Assembly (NCBI RefSeq): GCF_947492455.1
Contig: NZ_CANLNB010000003.1
Span: forward strand, 186,001-250,000
DNA: 64,000 nt
From: an uncultured Aliiroseovarius sp.
Lineage (GTDB): Bacteria; Pseudomonadota; Alphaproteobacteria; Rhodobacterales; Rhodobacteraceae
Reading direction: 5' to 3'
Below are positions 1 to 10,252 of the stretch, in pieces. Every line of letters begins with the position of its first letter. Position 1 is the stretch's first letter. The position numbers and the translations under genes were made by a program. The notes under the pieces were generated by a model that was not told where the DNA came from, made no database searches, and saw only the letters and a list, made by a program, of their open reading frames with translations.

Positions 1-3000
1 CCGGGTATGAGAGCTGACTGTCAAACAGGGCTATATCGAGGGGCCATTGAACGTCCTGAAACTGCATGCCGACGCGCAGGTAGGTCTCGTTCAAGTTTCC
101 ATCAAAGGGCAGTTCGAACACGTGAACGCCGCCCTCGATCGTGGCCACGTAGTTTCCTTCGGTCAGCACGCCGTGCCGTTCCAACTGGACATAGCCCAGC
201 ATATTGCGGTGGTTGTTGCGTTCGAACGGTTCGCGATCCGGGGCCGAGATCATGGCCGCAAGCCCCCCGTAGTCAGGCGTCAGGATTGCGTTCGAGATCG
301 CGACGGTCAGCTTTCCATCCTCTGGAAGCAGTCGGAAGTCCACGATCCCCGCCATGCTCAGCGTTCCGTTGCCGCCTTCGTTTCGGATGCGGAACAGGCG
401 GCGTTCTGTGCCGAAGGGATAGAACCCTTGTGGCGACTGGAACGCGTCGGTCAGAAGCGGGATCCAATAGCGGAAGGCCGGGCCCATATCCGGGTGTCCT
501 GGTCCGGCGGCGGCCATTTGCTCCAGCACCAGTTCAGGCGGGTAGGGGCTGAGGCCGGTGGTGACCGAGTTGGACTCTCCCGCGCCGATCTTGGCGATCT
601 GTACCGAGGCCCAGCTGGGGCGCACCCACCAGTCCACACTCAGGTCCGCATGCTCAAGCTTACGGGCATATTCGCCCGCTGCGTTTTCGCCCATTGCCAG
701 ATCGACGACAGTGCCCGTCATGCCGCAATGGGCGCGCGACATCTCGGACGCCATCCTAAGAGAGGTCTCGAGCGACCGGGAGTTTTGCTGCCAGTACTCC
801 CACCCCAAGTCGCGCATCAATGCATCCCGCAGGGCAAACTCGGTCGTTTGCAGAATGCGGTTGCGGCGATCACCATCTGAAAGGCTTAGGGCAGGGCAGA
901 CGATGCTGCCATAGCTTTGAGTCCACCGTTTCACGCGCCATTCATTGACCGGAGCGTGCTTGCCGAAATAGACGTCCATCACCTCGCTTGGGCTGGCCAT
1001 GATCGACGTCATGTCAAGGAAGTTGGTCGCCATCGGGATGGGCAGGTCAAACAGCGCCTTGTCGTCTTCGGTGCCGTGAAGCGACAGATAGAGGATCGCC
1101 AGACGCGCATCGCGCCAGATATTCGTGGCGGTCAGATCAAACCATTCGAACTCCACCCCGTCGGCCCAGGCCAGCGCGTTGCGTTTCAGACGCGAAAGGA
1201 ACCCGCGATAGAGCGGCAAAGCCAGCTCGGGCGGCAGGGCATAGAAACTGTCCATCCCATAGGCGGCGAGCGTCAGTTCGCCTGCGCTTTCAAGATCTTG
1301 CAGATGTACTTCGCGAATGAATTCAAGACTGTGGGCGTTGCCCGTACGCCCCAACATGGTCAGCGCGTTGCGCAGGCCGAGGTTGGACGGATCGCTCGCC
1401 AAAGCCTGCTTCAGATGCGTCAGAACCTTGCTGCCCTCTAGCAGGCCCAAGCGCTGCTCAATCTTGATCGCGGCTTGAATGCCGTTGTCGGTGGTTCTGT
1501 TATGCGTGGGTTGGGACAGGATCCAGTCGATGTGATCCGGTCCGCCAAATTCAGCCAAGATGTCAAAATACATGCGCTGGGTGTGCCAAAGCGCGTTGTG
1601 CAGATCCCAGTTTTCGTCGGCATGCGAGCTGCTGTAGCGCAGCATGACATCGGGCAGGCGCGCGACCGCAGCTTCAAGCGCTTCGGCGACCAGTTGGGGA
1701 TCAACCTGCGACCGTGCCATGCGGATGGTCTGATAGCCGAAATACTCGCCAATTTCCAACGGGCGAACGCCCTCGGCCAGTTTGCGCAGGGCATTGTCGG
1801 CCCTTAGCTGCAGCCCCGGACCGCGCGTCTTCTGACCTTCTTCCGTGGTCCAGATCATGTGAGGGCCGGGGATGTTGTCCAGCTGGATCTGGTGGTCCTC
1901 TTCAAGGTTCAGAATGTCTTGGAACGTGCCGTCCGCGCTTAGCTTGTATTGCCCAGAGGGGACCGTCACCGGGAAGTCCTTGGGGTACAGCACGTCAGGC
2001 GCCCCGCCCACTTTGGTCAGAACAAGCGCAATCGCATCGTCAGACCAGACCCAACCGTCCGCTGGCGGCGCGAGCGTAAGGGTGATCATGCTGTCGCTTC
2101 CGGCAGTTAGATCACGCGCGGTTTCCAGTTCCAGCGCAATCGCATCCAGCGCGTCAGAGTGCGCGCCTTTGCGCATCAGCTCGGCCAGGCCACGGCGGGT
2201 GTCGTCGTTGTCACTGCGACGCAGTGCGTCCAGATGGCTGAGGATCAGGTTGTTGTCCTCGATACCAAACCAGCCGTCCAGGGGCTCGACCTTGCCGTCC
2301 GACAGAATGACGAAATCGTCTGATGAGGCGTCTGGATAGAACAGATTGATCATCTCATCCGGCTGAGACTGCGCAACGATGACGTTCTTTTCGTTCAGCG
2401 CGATCCCGGTGTCCTGCATATAGATCGCGGTTGCGCCCTCGGCGACGATGGTGTTGCCGGTTAGATCCAGATACCCGGCTTCAATTCCCGCCACGGCCAC
2501 GGTTTCCCCGGTGGCCACCAGCCGGTTACCATCGACTTTCGGGATGGTTTCGGCGCCAACCATGTTTTGCAGCAGGATATTATACACCGACTGTCCCGAG
2601 ATACGGTTTCCGGTGATCCCCAGACTGCCCAGCGGTCCTTGGGCGAGGATACCGATCTCGCCCCCTTTAATGGTCACGTCACTGATCGAGGTCGCGCCGT
2701 TTTCAAATACAACCACACCGGTGTTTTGGGGCGGGGCGGTCACCTGTCCGTCGGTAACCCGAACAACATCGCGCACGCCCGAGATTTGCAGCGGCAGGTC
2801 GCTTGCCGTGATGGCAAAATTGGACAGCTCGAATGACTGAGCGCCTTGCACGTAAAGCCCGGTTGCAATTTCGGGAGACACCCCGAGGCCCGAAATGCTG
2901 ATGCTCCCCCCGTTTTGCACGATCACGCCGTCGCCATTGGCACCCATTAGGGCGACATTGCTGATCGTGCCGCTGGCACCATCAAGCAGTGCAAGCCGCG

Positions 3001-3637
3001 GGGAGTCTGCGTTGGCTTCGATCAGGATGTCTTGCAAGTCGACTTGAACCGGACCTGCGATGTAGATCGGGTTCGCACCGGCATTCGAAAACTGCGCATC
3101 CTTGACCGAGACGCTTTGACCCTTCGCGATGATGCCCAGCTCGACCAGATCCGACCACCGTGTGCCCTCGGCCGAGGCCTGCGTGCCTTCCTGTGCGCTC
3201 AGCCCGTACTGGGCGCCGGAAATCGCGCAATCCTTCAGGGACACACTGCCCGAGGCAAGGTAAATGGCGGTGCTGAATGGTCCATTGATCTCGCAGCGCT
3301 CAAGTTCGACGCGACCTCCGTTGACATAAATGCCAAACCGGGATGCGCCTGCTTGTTCGATGATGACGTCAGTGAGGCGCACGACTGATCCCGGGTGGGC
3401 AACGATCACGGCCTCGTCGTTCGGCGCACGCAGGATCGACTTGGTGCCGCTTTGGCCGGACAAGACGATCTCGGTTTCAAAGTCAGCCCTGCCGGTGGTT
3501 TCCGCGGGAAGATCAACTGATCCGTTTCGGGTGATCTGATGCAGATCTTGCTGTGCCTGCCCCGGAGAAGCAGCGAAACTTAGAAACGTGCAAAGGCAAA
3601 AGGCAACGGTCCAGTTTTTGTTCACAGCAACCCCCAT
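1..3637 (-). CDS. Giant secreted right-handed beta-helix protein, C-terminus beyond the window
   Basis: An open minus-strand frame runs without a stop from the start near 3637 to base 1, giving at least 1,212 codons. Two starts are possible: ATG at 3635-3637 or GTG at 3623-3625. The GTG has a run of G just upstream. The N-terminus is a signal peptide ending near AQA (about residues 1-30). Residues about 35-450 are repetitive short beta-strand turns with Asn/Gly-rich rungs ([25 protein letters not shown]), typical of a pectin-lyase-like parallel beta-helix. The remaining ~750 residues are mixed alpha/beta, with helical, Leu/Ala-rich stretches, and I do not recognise them. Cell-surface or periplasmic carbohydrate binding or processing is a family-level guess only. 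It is divergent from the acyl-CoA synthetase operon. Confidence 0.75.
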   Translation of the reverse strand, partial: MGVAVNKNWTVAFCLCTFLSFAASPGQAQQDLHQITRNGSVDLPAETTGRADFETEIVLSGQSGTKSILRAPNDEAVIVAHPGSVVRLTDVIIEQAGASRFGIYVNGGRVELERCEINGPFSTAIYLASGSVSLKDCAISGAQYGLSAQEGTQASAEGTRWSDLVELGIIAKGQSVSVKDAQFSNAGANPIYIAGPVQVDLQDILIEANADSPRLALLDGASGTISNVALMGANGDGVIVQNGGSISISGLGVSPEIATGLYVQGAQSFELSNFAITASDLPLQISGVRDVVRVTDGQVTAPPQNTGVVVFENGATSISDVTIKGGEIGILAQGPLGSLGITGNRISGQSVYNILLQNMVGAETIPKVDGNRLVATGETVAVAGIEAGYLDLTGNTIVAEGATAIYMQDTGIALNEKNVIVAQSQPDEMINLFYPDASSDDFVILSDGKVEPLDGWFGIEDNNLILSHLDALRRSDNDDTRRGLAELMRKGAHSDALDAIALELETARDLTAGSDSMITLTLAPPADGWVWSDDAIALVLTKVGGAPDVLYPKDFPVTVPSGQYKLSADGTFQDILNLEEDHQIQLDNIPGPHMIWTTEEGQKTRGPGLQLRADNALRKLAEGVRPLEIGEYFGYQTIRMARSQVDPQLVAEALEAAVARLPDVMLRYSSSHADENWDLHNALWHTQRMYFDILAEFGGPDHIDWILSQPTHNRTTDNGIQAAIKIEQRLGLLEGSKVLTHLKQALASDPSNLGLRNALTMLGRTGNAHSLEFIREVHLQDLESAGELTLAAYGMDSFYALPPELALPLYRGFLSRLKRNALAWADGVEFEWFDLTATNIWRDARLAILYLSLHGTEDDKALFDLPIPMATNFLDMTSIMASPSEVMDVYFGKHAPVNEWRVKRWTQSYGSIVCPALSLSDGDRRNRILQTTEFALRDALMRDLGWEYWQQNSRSLETSLRMASEMSRAHCGMTGTVVDLAMGENAAGEYARKLEHADLSVDWWVRPSWASVQIAKIGAGESNSVTTGLSPYPPELVLEQMAAAGPGHPDMGPAFRYWIPLLTDAFQSPQGFYPFGTERRLFRIRNEGGNGTLSMAGIVDFRLLPEDGKLTVAISNAILTPDYGGLAAMISAPDREPFERNNHRNMLGYVQLERHGVLTEGNYVATIEGGVHVFELPFDGNLNETYLRVGMQFQDVQWPLDIALFDSQLSYP

Positions 3638-3908
3638 GTCGCAAAGCAAGTATGAAAACTGTAGCACGCGAATGCGGATGATGAAGAACATTTTGACGTT
3701 AGGTAAGCTCTGGATGTGTAACGTTCAGGTGCCGAACCGATCAAACTGGCGGGCCGTTGACCTTCGCAAAACGCGCAGCAGAAAATGCACAAGGCAACAC
3801 GCCTCTCCTTCAGCGATCGCACCGACGAGCCTGAAATACCGCGTTTTGATTTGGATCATTGCTCCACACTGCCCTCAGCTACCAAGCTTGAGGTGGGAGG
3901 ACACCACT

Positions 3909-5648
3909 ATGTGCACTATCGGGAAAACACCCGAGGATTGCGCGGTGGCATGCTGGCGCCCGGCTGAACTGGGCGACACGCGCTCGGCGCATGACCTTGG
4001 CCGCGAGCTTCTGACAGGGTTACCGGGTGATGCCATCAACATCGGGTTCGAAGCCGTCGACCGTCACGTTGATCAGGGGCACGGCGATCAGACTGCGTTG
4101 GTCTGGCTGTCAAAGACAGACGAGCGCAAGGCGATCAGCTATCGCGAACTTGCCCAGATGTCGTCGCGCTTTGCCAATCTGCTACAGGCCCATGGGCTGA
4201 CCAAAGGCGCGCGCGTCTTCGTCGCGATGGGCCGACGGCCCGAGCTCTATGCCGCCGCCCTTGGCACGCTGAAGGCCGGAATGGTCTTCACGCCCCTCTT
4301 TGCCGCTTTCGGTCCCGAACCCATTCGCACGCGGATGGAGATCGGGGACGCGAATGTGCTGGTCACGACGAAGTCGCTTTATAAACGCAAGATCGCCGCG
4401 TGGCGGGACGAGATCCCGTCGCTTCAGCTTGTCTTGATTGTCGGCGATGACGCGCCCGAAGGATGCGTGGCGCTTGGCCCGGCGCTCGACGATGCTTCGC
4501 CTGACTTCCAAGCCGTACGGACGCAGCCCGAAGACCCTGCCCTGATCCACTTCACGTCTGGCACAACCGGAAAACCGAAAGGCGCGGTCCATGTGCACGA
4601 GGCGGTTCTGTATCACGCGATGTCCGGGCGCTATGCGTTAGAGCTTCAACCCGGCGTGACCTATTGGTGCACCGCCGATCCGGGCTGGGTGACCGGCACC
4701 ACTTATGGGATCATTTCCCCGCTGGTGAACCGCGTGACGATGATCATTGACGAGGCCGAATTCAACCTCGAGCGCTGGTACGGGATCCTTGAGCAGGAAC
4801 GTGTGGCCATCTGGTACTCGGCCCCGACCGCCATCCGAATGATGATGCGCGCGGGCAAAGAGGCCACAGAAGGTTTCGATTTCAGCGCGCTTCAGTTTTT
4901 GGCCAGCGTGGGCGAACCCTTGAACCCAGAAGCCGTGATCTGGTCGCACGAGGTGTTCGGCCTGCCCTTCCACGACAATTGGTGGCAGACGGAAACCGGC
5001 GGCATCATGATCGCCAACACGCGGGCCCAAGACATCAAGCCGGGGTCGATGGGCAAACCCATGCCCGGCATCCACGCGGGCATCGTCGAGAAAGACAATG
5101 GTGGCCTGCGCGAACTGCCTGATGGCGAGATCGGCGAGCTTGCGTTGCGGCCTGGCTGGCCGTCGATGATGCGAACCTATCTTCACGAACAAGCGCGCTA
5201 CGACAAATGCTTCCAAGACGGCTGGTACCTGTCCGGCGACCTCGCCATGCGGGATGCGGATGGGTATTTCTGGTTCGTTGGGCGTGCTGATGACCTGATC
5301 AAGTCCTCAGGCCACCTGATCGGCCCGTTCGAGGTCGAAAGCGCGTTGATCGAACATGACAGCGTGGCCGAAGCCGCCGCGATCGGCATTCCGGATGAAA
5401 CCGCCGGGGAAGTCGTCAAAGCCTATGTGACCCTGAACCCCGGCCAGACCCCAAGCGAAGACCTTGAACGTGACATCCGCGGACTTGCCCGCAAGCGTCT
5501 TGGGGCCGCCGTCGCCCCGCGCGAAATTGTTTTCCGTGAATCTCTGCCCAAAACCCGGTCCGGCAAGATCATGCGTCGGCTGTTGAAAGCGCGTGAACTT
5601 GGCCTGCCCGAGGGCGATATCTCGACATTGGAGGTGGATGAGAAATGA
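3909..5648 (+). CDS. acsA: Acetyl-CoA-synthetase-like AMP-forming acyl-CoA ligase
   Basis: ANL-superfamily adenylating enzyme of 579 aa, closer to the short (~570 aa) AcsA type than to the ~650 aa Acs type. Seen: P-loop [12 protein letters not shown] near residue 214, GEPLNPE near 335, NWWQTETGG near 356, YLSGD near 440, and the C-terminal [10 protein letters not shown] with the catalytic Lys near 554. An upstream in-frame extension exists, but ATG 3909 follows a strong purine-rich site (GAGGTGGGAGGA) and gives the normal family N-terminus. It would activate acetate or another short acid to acyl-CoA via acyl-AMP. The stop overlaps the next start (ATGA at 5645), so it is translationally coupled to the dehydrogenase/ACP genes. 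The true acyl substrate is uncertain. Confidence 0.88.
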   Translation: MCTIGKTPEDCAVACWRPAELGDTRSAHDLGRELLTGLPGDAINIGFEAVDRHVDQGHGDQTALVWLSKTDERKAISYRELAQMSSRFANLLQAHGLTKGARVFVAMGRRPELYAAALGTLKAGMVFTPLFAAFGPEPIRTRMEIGDANVLVTTKSLYKRKIAAWRDEIPSLQLVLIVGDDAPEGCVALGPALDDASPDFQAVRTQPEDPALIHFTSGTTGKPKGAVHVHEAVLYHAMSGRYALELQPGVTYWCTADPGWVTGTTYGIISPLVNRVTMIIDEAEFNLERWYGILEQERVAIWYSAPTAIRMMMRAGKEATEGFDFSALQFLASVGEPLNPEAVIWSHEVFGLPFHDNWWQTETGGIMIANTRAQDIKPGSMGKPMPGIHAGIVEKDNGGLRELPDGEIGELALRPGWPSMMRTYLHEQARYDKCFQDGWYLSGDLAMRDADGYFWFVGRADDLIKSSGHLIGPFEVESALIEHDSVAEAAAIGIPDETAGEVVKAYVTLNPGQTPSEDLERDIRGLARKRLGAAVAPREIVFRESLPKTRSGKIMRRLLKARELGLPEGDISTLEVDEK

Positions 5649-7639
5649 CCGCCAAGAAACCCAAACTGGACCACGCCCATGTGCGTCGGCTGTTGCAGGA
5701 CATGATCCGCATCCGCCGGTTCGAAGACAAATGCGCAGAGCTGTATACGCAAGAGAAGATCCGCGGCTTCCTGCATCTCTATGACGGGGAAGAGGCCATC
5801 GCCGCGGGGATCATTCCCTGCCTGACCGCCGAGGACCGCGTCGTGGCCACCTACCGCGAACACGGCCATGCACTGATGCGGGGCGTCTCGATGTCGTCGG
5901 TACTGGCCGAGATGTATGGCAAGGTCGAGGGCTGCTCGGGCGGGCGTGGCGGGTCCATGCACCTCTTTGATGCGGCAACGAACTTCTATGGTGGGAACGC
6001 CATCGTGGGCGGCGGGCTTCCCTTGGCGGCGGGCTTGGCGCTGGCCGACCACATGCGGGGCGACCGCGCGGTCACGGCCTGTTTCTTCGGCGAAGGCGCG
6101 GTGGCCGAAGGCGAATTCCACGAATCCATGAACCTTGCCGCCCTATGGCAGCTTCCGGTTCTGTTCGTCTGCGAAAACAACGGCTACGCGATGGGCACCG
6201 CGCTGGAGCGCTCGGAATCCGAGACCGATATCAGCGCCAAGGCCGCCGCTTATGGCGTCGAGGCGCGCGTGGTCGATGGCATGGATATCGTCGCGGTCGA
6301 AGCCGCAGCGATGCAAGCGCTGGACCACATTCGCACCACCGGACAGCCGGTATTTCTGGAATGCCGCACCTATCGCTTCCGCCCGCATTCGATGTTCGAC
6401 GCGCAGCTGTACCGCGACAAGGACGAGGTCGAAACGTGGCGCGCAAAAGGACCCATCGTCCGGTTCCAAACCTGGCTTCTGGTCAACGGGTTGATCCACG
6501 AGGACGAGATTGCCGCGATTGAAGCAGAGGTCGCGGCGGAGATCGACGACGCCGTCGCATTTGCCGACGCCGGCACATGGGAACCCGTCGAGACGCTGAC
6601 CAAGGACGTCATGGCCCCATCGGCCCCTCCGCCCGAGGTCACGGCGCCTTCGGGCACACTGGTCGACACCACCTATCGCGAGGCCGTGCGCGCCGCGATC
6701 TCGGACGCGATGACGCGCGACGAGCGGGTCTTCCTGATGGGCGAGGACGTGGGCGCTTATGGCGGCTGCTACGCGGTGTCGAAGGGCTTGATGGAGACCT
6801 TCGGCCCGGATCGCATACGGGACACGCCGCTTTCTGAATCTGGCTTCACCGGGGCAGGCATTGGGGCGGCCTGCGCGGGGATGCGCCCGATTGTCGAGCT
6901 TATGACCGTCAATTTCAGCCTGCTGGCGCTCGATCAGATCCTGAACACCGCCGCGACCCTGCGCCATATGTCTGGCGGCCAGTTCGGCGTGCCGGTGGTC
7001 ATTCGGATGGCAACCGGCGCGGGCAAGCAATTGGCCGCCCAGCATTCGCACAGCCTTGAGGGATGGTATGCTCATATCCCGGGCCTGAAGGTCCTCGCCC
7101 CGGCCACTCTGGAAGACGCGCGCGGGATGCTCTGGACTGCCTTGCAGGACCCCGACCCCGTGCTGATTTTCGAGAACGTGATGCTCTACAACCGGGCAGG
7201 CAAGATCGATGAGAACGCAGGGCCTGTCGAAATTTCGAAGGCGGCAATCCGCAGACCGGGCAAGGACGTCACGCTAATCACCTATGGCGGCTCGCTCTAC
7301 AAAACGCTCGACGCGGCCGAGGCGTTGGCAGAGGACGGGATCGACGCCGAGGTGATCGATCTCAGGTCTCTACGTCCCCTGGATGACGCCACCATTATGG
7401 CCTCCGTGTCCCGCACCCGCCGCGCGGTCATCGTGGACGAGGGCTGGCGCAGCGGATCGCTGGCGGCAGAAATCTCGGCGCGGATCACGGAACAGGTGTT
7501 TTGGACGATGGATGCGCCGGTCGGCAGGGTCTGCGCCGCGGAAGTGCCGATCCCCTATCCGAAGCATCTTGAAGACGCCTCGATCCCGCAGGTGCCGTCG
7601 ATTGTCGCGGCGGTGAAAGCAACAATGGGGCGCGGGTAA
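5645..7639 (+). CDS. Fused E1 alpha-beta subunit of a TPP-dependent 2-oxoacid dehydrogenase
   Basis: A 664-aa protein joining both halves of a heterotetrameric E1. Residues ~10-325 are the alpha part, with the thiamine-diphosphate motif beginning [10 protein letters not shown] (~149) and ending ENNGYAMG (~176). After a Pro/Ala-rich linker (~325-340), residues ~345-664 are the beta part ([24 protein letters not shown]-terminal [10 protein letters not shown]). The family decarboxylates pyruvate, acetoin or branched 2-oxoacids and acylates the lipoyl group of E2. Substrate cannot be read from the sequence; the alpha part resembles pyruvate/acetoin types. It overlaps the ligase gene by 4 bp and is one base from the E2 gene. 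E1alpha/E1beta are normally separate proteins, so the fusion is notable. Confidence 0.88.
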   Translation: MTAKKPKLDHAHVRRLLQDMIRIRRFEDKCAELYTQEKIRGFLHLYDGEEAIAAGIIPCLTAEDRVVATYREHGHALMRGVSMSSVLAEMYGKVEGCSGGRGGSMHLFDAATNFYGGNAIVGGGLPLAAGLALADHMRGDRAVTACFFGEGAVAEGEFHESMNLAALWQLPVLFVCENNGYAMGTALERSESETDISAKAAAYGVEARVVDGMDIVAVEAAAMQALDHIRTTGQPVFLECRTYRFRPHSMFDAQLYRDKDEVETWRAKGPIVRFQTWLLVNGLIHEDEIAAIEAEVAAEIDDAVAFADAGTWEPVETLTKDVMAPSAPPPEVTAPSGTLVDTTYREAVRAAISDAMTRDERVFLMGEDVGAYGGCYAVSKGLMETFGPDRIRDTPLSESGFTGAGIGAACAGMRPIVELMTVNFSLLALDQILNTAATLRHMSGGQFGVPVVIRMATGAGKQLAAQHSHSLEGWYAHIPGLKVLAPATLEDARGMLWTALQDPDPVLIFENVMLYNRAGKIDENAGPVEISKAAIRRPGKDVTLITYGGSLYKTLDAAEALAEDGIDAEVIDLRSLRPLDDATIMASVSRTRRAVIVDEGWRSGSLAAEISARITEQVFWTMDAPVGRVCAAEVPIPYPKHLEDASIPQVPSIVAAVKATMGRG

Positions 7640-7640
7640 G

Positions 7641-8795
7641 ATGGCTATTTTTCGAATGCCCTCGCTGGGTGCAGATATGGAAGCCGGGACACTGGTCGAA
7701 TGGCTGATTAAGCCGGGGGACGAGGTACACCGGGGCGATGTCGTCGCCGTTGTCGAAACGCAGAAAGGCGCGATCGAAATCGAAAGTTTTGAGACCGGCG
7801 TGGTGTCCGAGCTGATTGCCAGCATAGGACAAACCGTACCGGTGGGAGAGGAACTGGCCCGGTTCGGCACGGATGCACCAGTAGCAAGCGCCCCTACCCC
7901 TGAACCGCCTGCAGAACCTGCTGCTATGGCAGAGCCCAAAACAACAACTCCACCGGCAGCCCCCATCCCCAAAACCGGGACCCGCGCAAGCCCCGCCGCG
8001 CGCCGCACAGCGCAGGAACGGGGGATCGACTTGTCGACCCTAACCGGCAGCGGGCCGGATGGGGCAATTGTTTTAGCGGATGTCGAGGCACAGGCACCAG
8101 CGACGCCCAAAGCCCCGTCGACGATTGGCGGCTTGTCCGAGATGCGCAAGGCTGTGGCCGCTGCGATGGTCCGCTCCAAGCGCGAAATCCCGCATTTCTC
8201 GGTTTCGCACAATATCGACACGCAGCACCTGTCGGAATGGCTGAGCGCGCGTAACGCCGACCGCCCGCCCTCCGAACGCGTTTTACTGGGCGCCGCGATC
8301 GTCAAAGCCACTGCGCTAGCCCTACGCTCGGTCAATGCCTTGAACGGGCACTTCACCGAAGACGCGTTCCTCCCATCGGACGAAGTCAATATCGGCGTGG
8401 CCATCGCCTTGCGGGGCGGCGGCCTGGTGGCCCCGGCGCTGCATCAGACCGACACTATGACACTGGACGAGGTCATGGCCGACATGCGCGACATGGTCAC
8501 CCGGGCCCGCGCAGGCCGTTTGCGGGGATCGGAAATGACCCGTGGAACCCTGACCGTCTCCAGCCTTGGCGAAAAAGGGGCCGAGGCAATGACCGGCGTG
8601 ATCTTCCCCCCGCAAGTCGCCCTTCTGGCCGTCGGCGCCCCCCAGATCCGACCTTGGGTTGCAGGGGACACGGTTGTCCCACGCGAGGTGACACGTTTCA
8701 CGCTCTCTGCCGACCACCGCGTCTGTGATGGGCGGCAAGGGTCCAAATTCCTGATGACCTTAGAAGACATTCTGTCAAAACCGGAGGAGCTATGA
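7641..8795 (+). CDS. E2 dihydrolipoamide acyltransferase
   Basis: 384-aa E2 component. An N-terminal single lipoyl domain (1-80) carries the lipoylation Lys42 in ETQKGAIEIE. A Pro/Ala-rich linker (~82-112) follows, then a peripheral-subunit-binding domain (~117-150, SPAARRTAQERGIDL) and a catalytic acyltransferase domain (~165-384) with the active-site signature DHRVCDG near 357. It accepts the acyl group from E1 and passes it to CoA. Start ATG 7641 lies one base after the E1 stop. The stop overlaps the ACP gene start by 4 bp. No E3 (dihydrolipoamide dehydrogenase) gene lies nearby, so a shared E3 encoded elsewhere is inferred. Confidence 0.9.
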   Translation: MAIFRMPSLGADMEAGTLVEWLIKPGDEVHRGDVVAVVETQKGAIEIESFETGVVSELIASIGQTVPVGEELARFGTDAPVASAPTPEPPAEPAAMAEPKTTTPPAAPIPKTGTRASPAARRTAQERGIDLSTLTGSGPDGAIVLADVEAQAPATPKAPSTIGGLSEMRKAVAAAMVRSKREIPHFSVSHNIDTQHLSEWLSARNADRPPSERVLLGAAIVKATALALRSVNALNGHFTEDAFLPSDEVNIGVAIALRGGGLVAPALHQTDTMTLDEVMADMRDMVTRARAGRLRGSEMTRGTLTVSSLGEKGAEAMTGVIFPPQVALLAVGAPQIRPWVAGDTVVPREVTRFTLSADHRVCDGRQGSKFLMTLEDILSKPEEL

Positions 8796-9040
8796 CCGAG
8801 CAAGAGATCCGAGACCTTTTTCTGAACGAAATCCACAAGGTCGCACCGGATATCGACCCCAGCGATGTGTTGGACGACGATCACCTGCAGGATGACCTCG
8901 AGCTCGACTCGATGGACATCCTGAGTCTGGTCACTGCCTTGGACGCACGGCTGGGCATATCGATCCCCGAGGCGGACTATCCGCAGATCGACACCCCGGC
9001 CAAGGCGGTTCAATACCTCGCTGGCAAGTTCCGCGGATAA
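8792..9040 (+). CDS. Acyl carrier protein, last gene of the dehydrogenase operon
   Basis: 82-aa acidic protein with the ACP/PCP fold signature. DLELDSMDIL places the phosphopantetheine attachment residue at Ser40, followed by the usual helix-3 pattern and a C-terminal AVQYLAGKF. Start ATG overlaps the E2 stop (ATGA), so it is co-translated with a lipoyl-dependent dehydrogenase rather than with fatty-acid synthesis genes. Inference: it may receive the acyl group made by E2 or by the ligase. It could instead be a stand-alone ACP for an unlinked pathway. Confidence 0.85.
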   Translation: MTEQEIRDLFLNEIHKVAPDIDPSDVLDDDHLQDDLELDSMDILSLVTALDARLGISIPEADYPQIDTPAKAVQYLAGKFRG

Positions 9041-9193
9041 GGCGCAATGCTGCGTTGCCAGACAGGCAACTATTGGCCTCTTTCGCATTGGATTGACCCG
9101 CAGCGTGATTTGACCAGCTGAAGTGTTCGAGCATGCCGCACTGCCAATTTGTGTCTCGTCGAGGGGCGCAGGTTCTAGCCAACAAGTCTCGTT

Positions 9194-9222
9194 ATTTTAG
9201 CGTCGATAATTTTAGCGTCGAT
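9194..9222. repeat. Two tandem copies of a 14-bp sequence
   Basis: ATTTTAGCGTCGAT occurs at 9194-9207 and again at 9209-9222, separated by one A (15-bp period). It lies in the 280-bp gap between the ACP stop and the NasT-like remnant, about 100 bp upstream of the latter. The gap holds no convincing gene. The repeat could be a duplicated regulator site or simple slippage. Confidence 0.8.
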
Positions 9223-9320
9223 GGTGTCTTCTGGTTAATTTTTTCGGCGATTGCGGTTTTCGCCCTGATGCCACTCGACTTTGCATCCCGATCAGCACGA
9301 CCTGCTGATATATCGCCGCC

Positions 9321-9995
9321 ATGTCGCGCCCTTTGAAAATTGTCGTTGTAGAGCAGCACAAGGAACGTGCCGAGGAAGTCACACAGGCCTTGTGCCACGG
9401 TGGGTGGGCTGATGTGTCGATCATCGCGGATGACAATCATCTTGCGGCGGCTTTGTCGAAGCACGACCCGGACGTCGTTCTTATGGACTTGGCTAACCCG
9501 CGCCGGGATGCGCTTGAAACCCTCAGCGAGGTCTCTGGCGCACACCAGCGGCCCGTTGCCATGTTCATAAATCAAAGCGATCCAGAGCTTTCGGCCGCTG
9601 CCGTGCGCGCCGGGCTGAGTGCCTATGTTGTCGGTGGACTGTACGGCGATCGCATCCGCCCTATCCTGGAAGCCGCGAAGCAAGCCTTGGAAAACCGGAA
9701 AACCGTCAACTGCGCCAAAGGTCTTTTGATCCGCACAGACATCAATTCCTTCCGGGCCCGTCTTCGGTCATCTATCCCAAATCCGAAATTCACCGTTCAG
9801 CACACCATTGGATGTCAAGATGATTTGCTTAGCCTGCGGGCTGCCATCCGCTGGTCTCTGGAAACAAATCCTGATGCGAACCGAAGCGGAATAGTGGACC
9901 CAATAGGCTTGCGGCCCGCTACTATTGGACGCGCTGTCTGGTGTTGGATGTGTTGCCATGCCAGGGCGTCCGCAGTGGGGGTGCTGCGTTTCTGA
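9321..9995 (+). pseudogene. Broken NasT-like ANTAR response regulator
   Basis: Residues 1-~125 match the pseudo-receiver domain of nitrate/nitrite regulators of the NasT type (DPDVVLMDLANPRRD, PVAMFINQSDPE, GLSAYVVGGLYGDRIRPIL). Residues ~130-146 begin the RNA-binding ANTAR domain (ENRKTVNCAKGLLIRT). After about base 9760 the family pattern stops and the frame continues through ~78 unrelated residues rich in Trp/Cys/Arg before a chance stop. NasT proteins are normally ~195 aa with ~55 ANTAR residues, so the RNA-binding domain is essentially lost. No nitrate-assimilation genes are near. Most likely a decayed gene truncated by a deletion or rearrangement. A retained receiver-only function cannot be excluded. 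Confidence 0.65.
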
Positions 9996-10252
9996 AAATC
10001 CGATCATCGCGACCTGGGACAAGGGCGTACCGCTCAGCTCCATCGCGTTGGCGGCAATCATGCCCCTTTGCCTTCTCGTGCAAGTGTTCTGTGACAAGTT
10101 GCGAAGTGCGCTTTCCTCTCTGGGCTGCAAAGGTGATACCTTTTCAACACCAATTACCTGCCATTTTGTTGTCGCGCCGTTCTGCACGAAGCTGAGGGTC
10201 TTGGGCTGTTCTTGATCTTTCAATATCCAAATAGGTATTGCAAAGGTGTTAC
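9760..10252. other. Intergenic stretch without a recognisable gene
   Basis: About 490 bp between the last NasT-like codons and the kinase start. Open frames exist on both strands, but their translations match no family I recognise and show no good ribosome binding site. It may hold decayed sequence from the event that broke the NasT gene, plus the promoter of the amino-sugar genes. I see no terminal inverted repeats or transposase motifs. Confidence 0.5.

Noticed and set aside
47-914. Plus-strand open frames of up to 277 codons over the beta-helix gene
   Set aside because: They are antisense to a continuous minus-strand frame with a signal peptide and repeat structure; no ribosome binding sites and no family resemblance.
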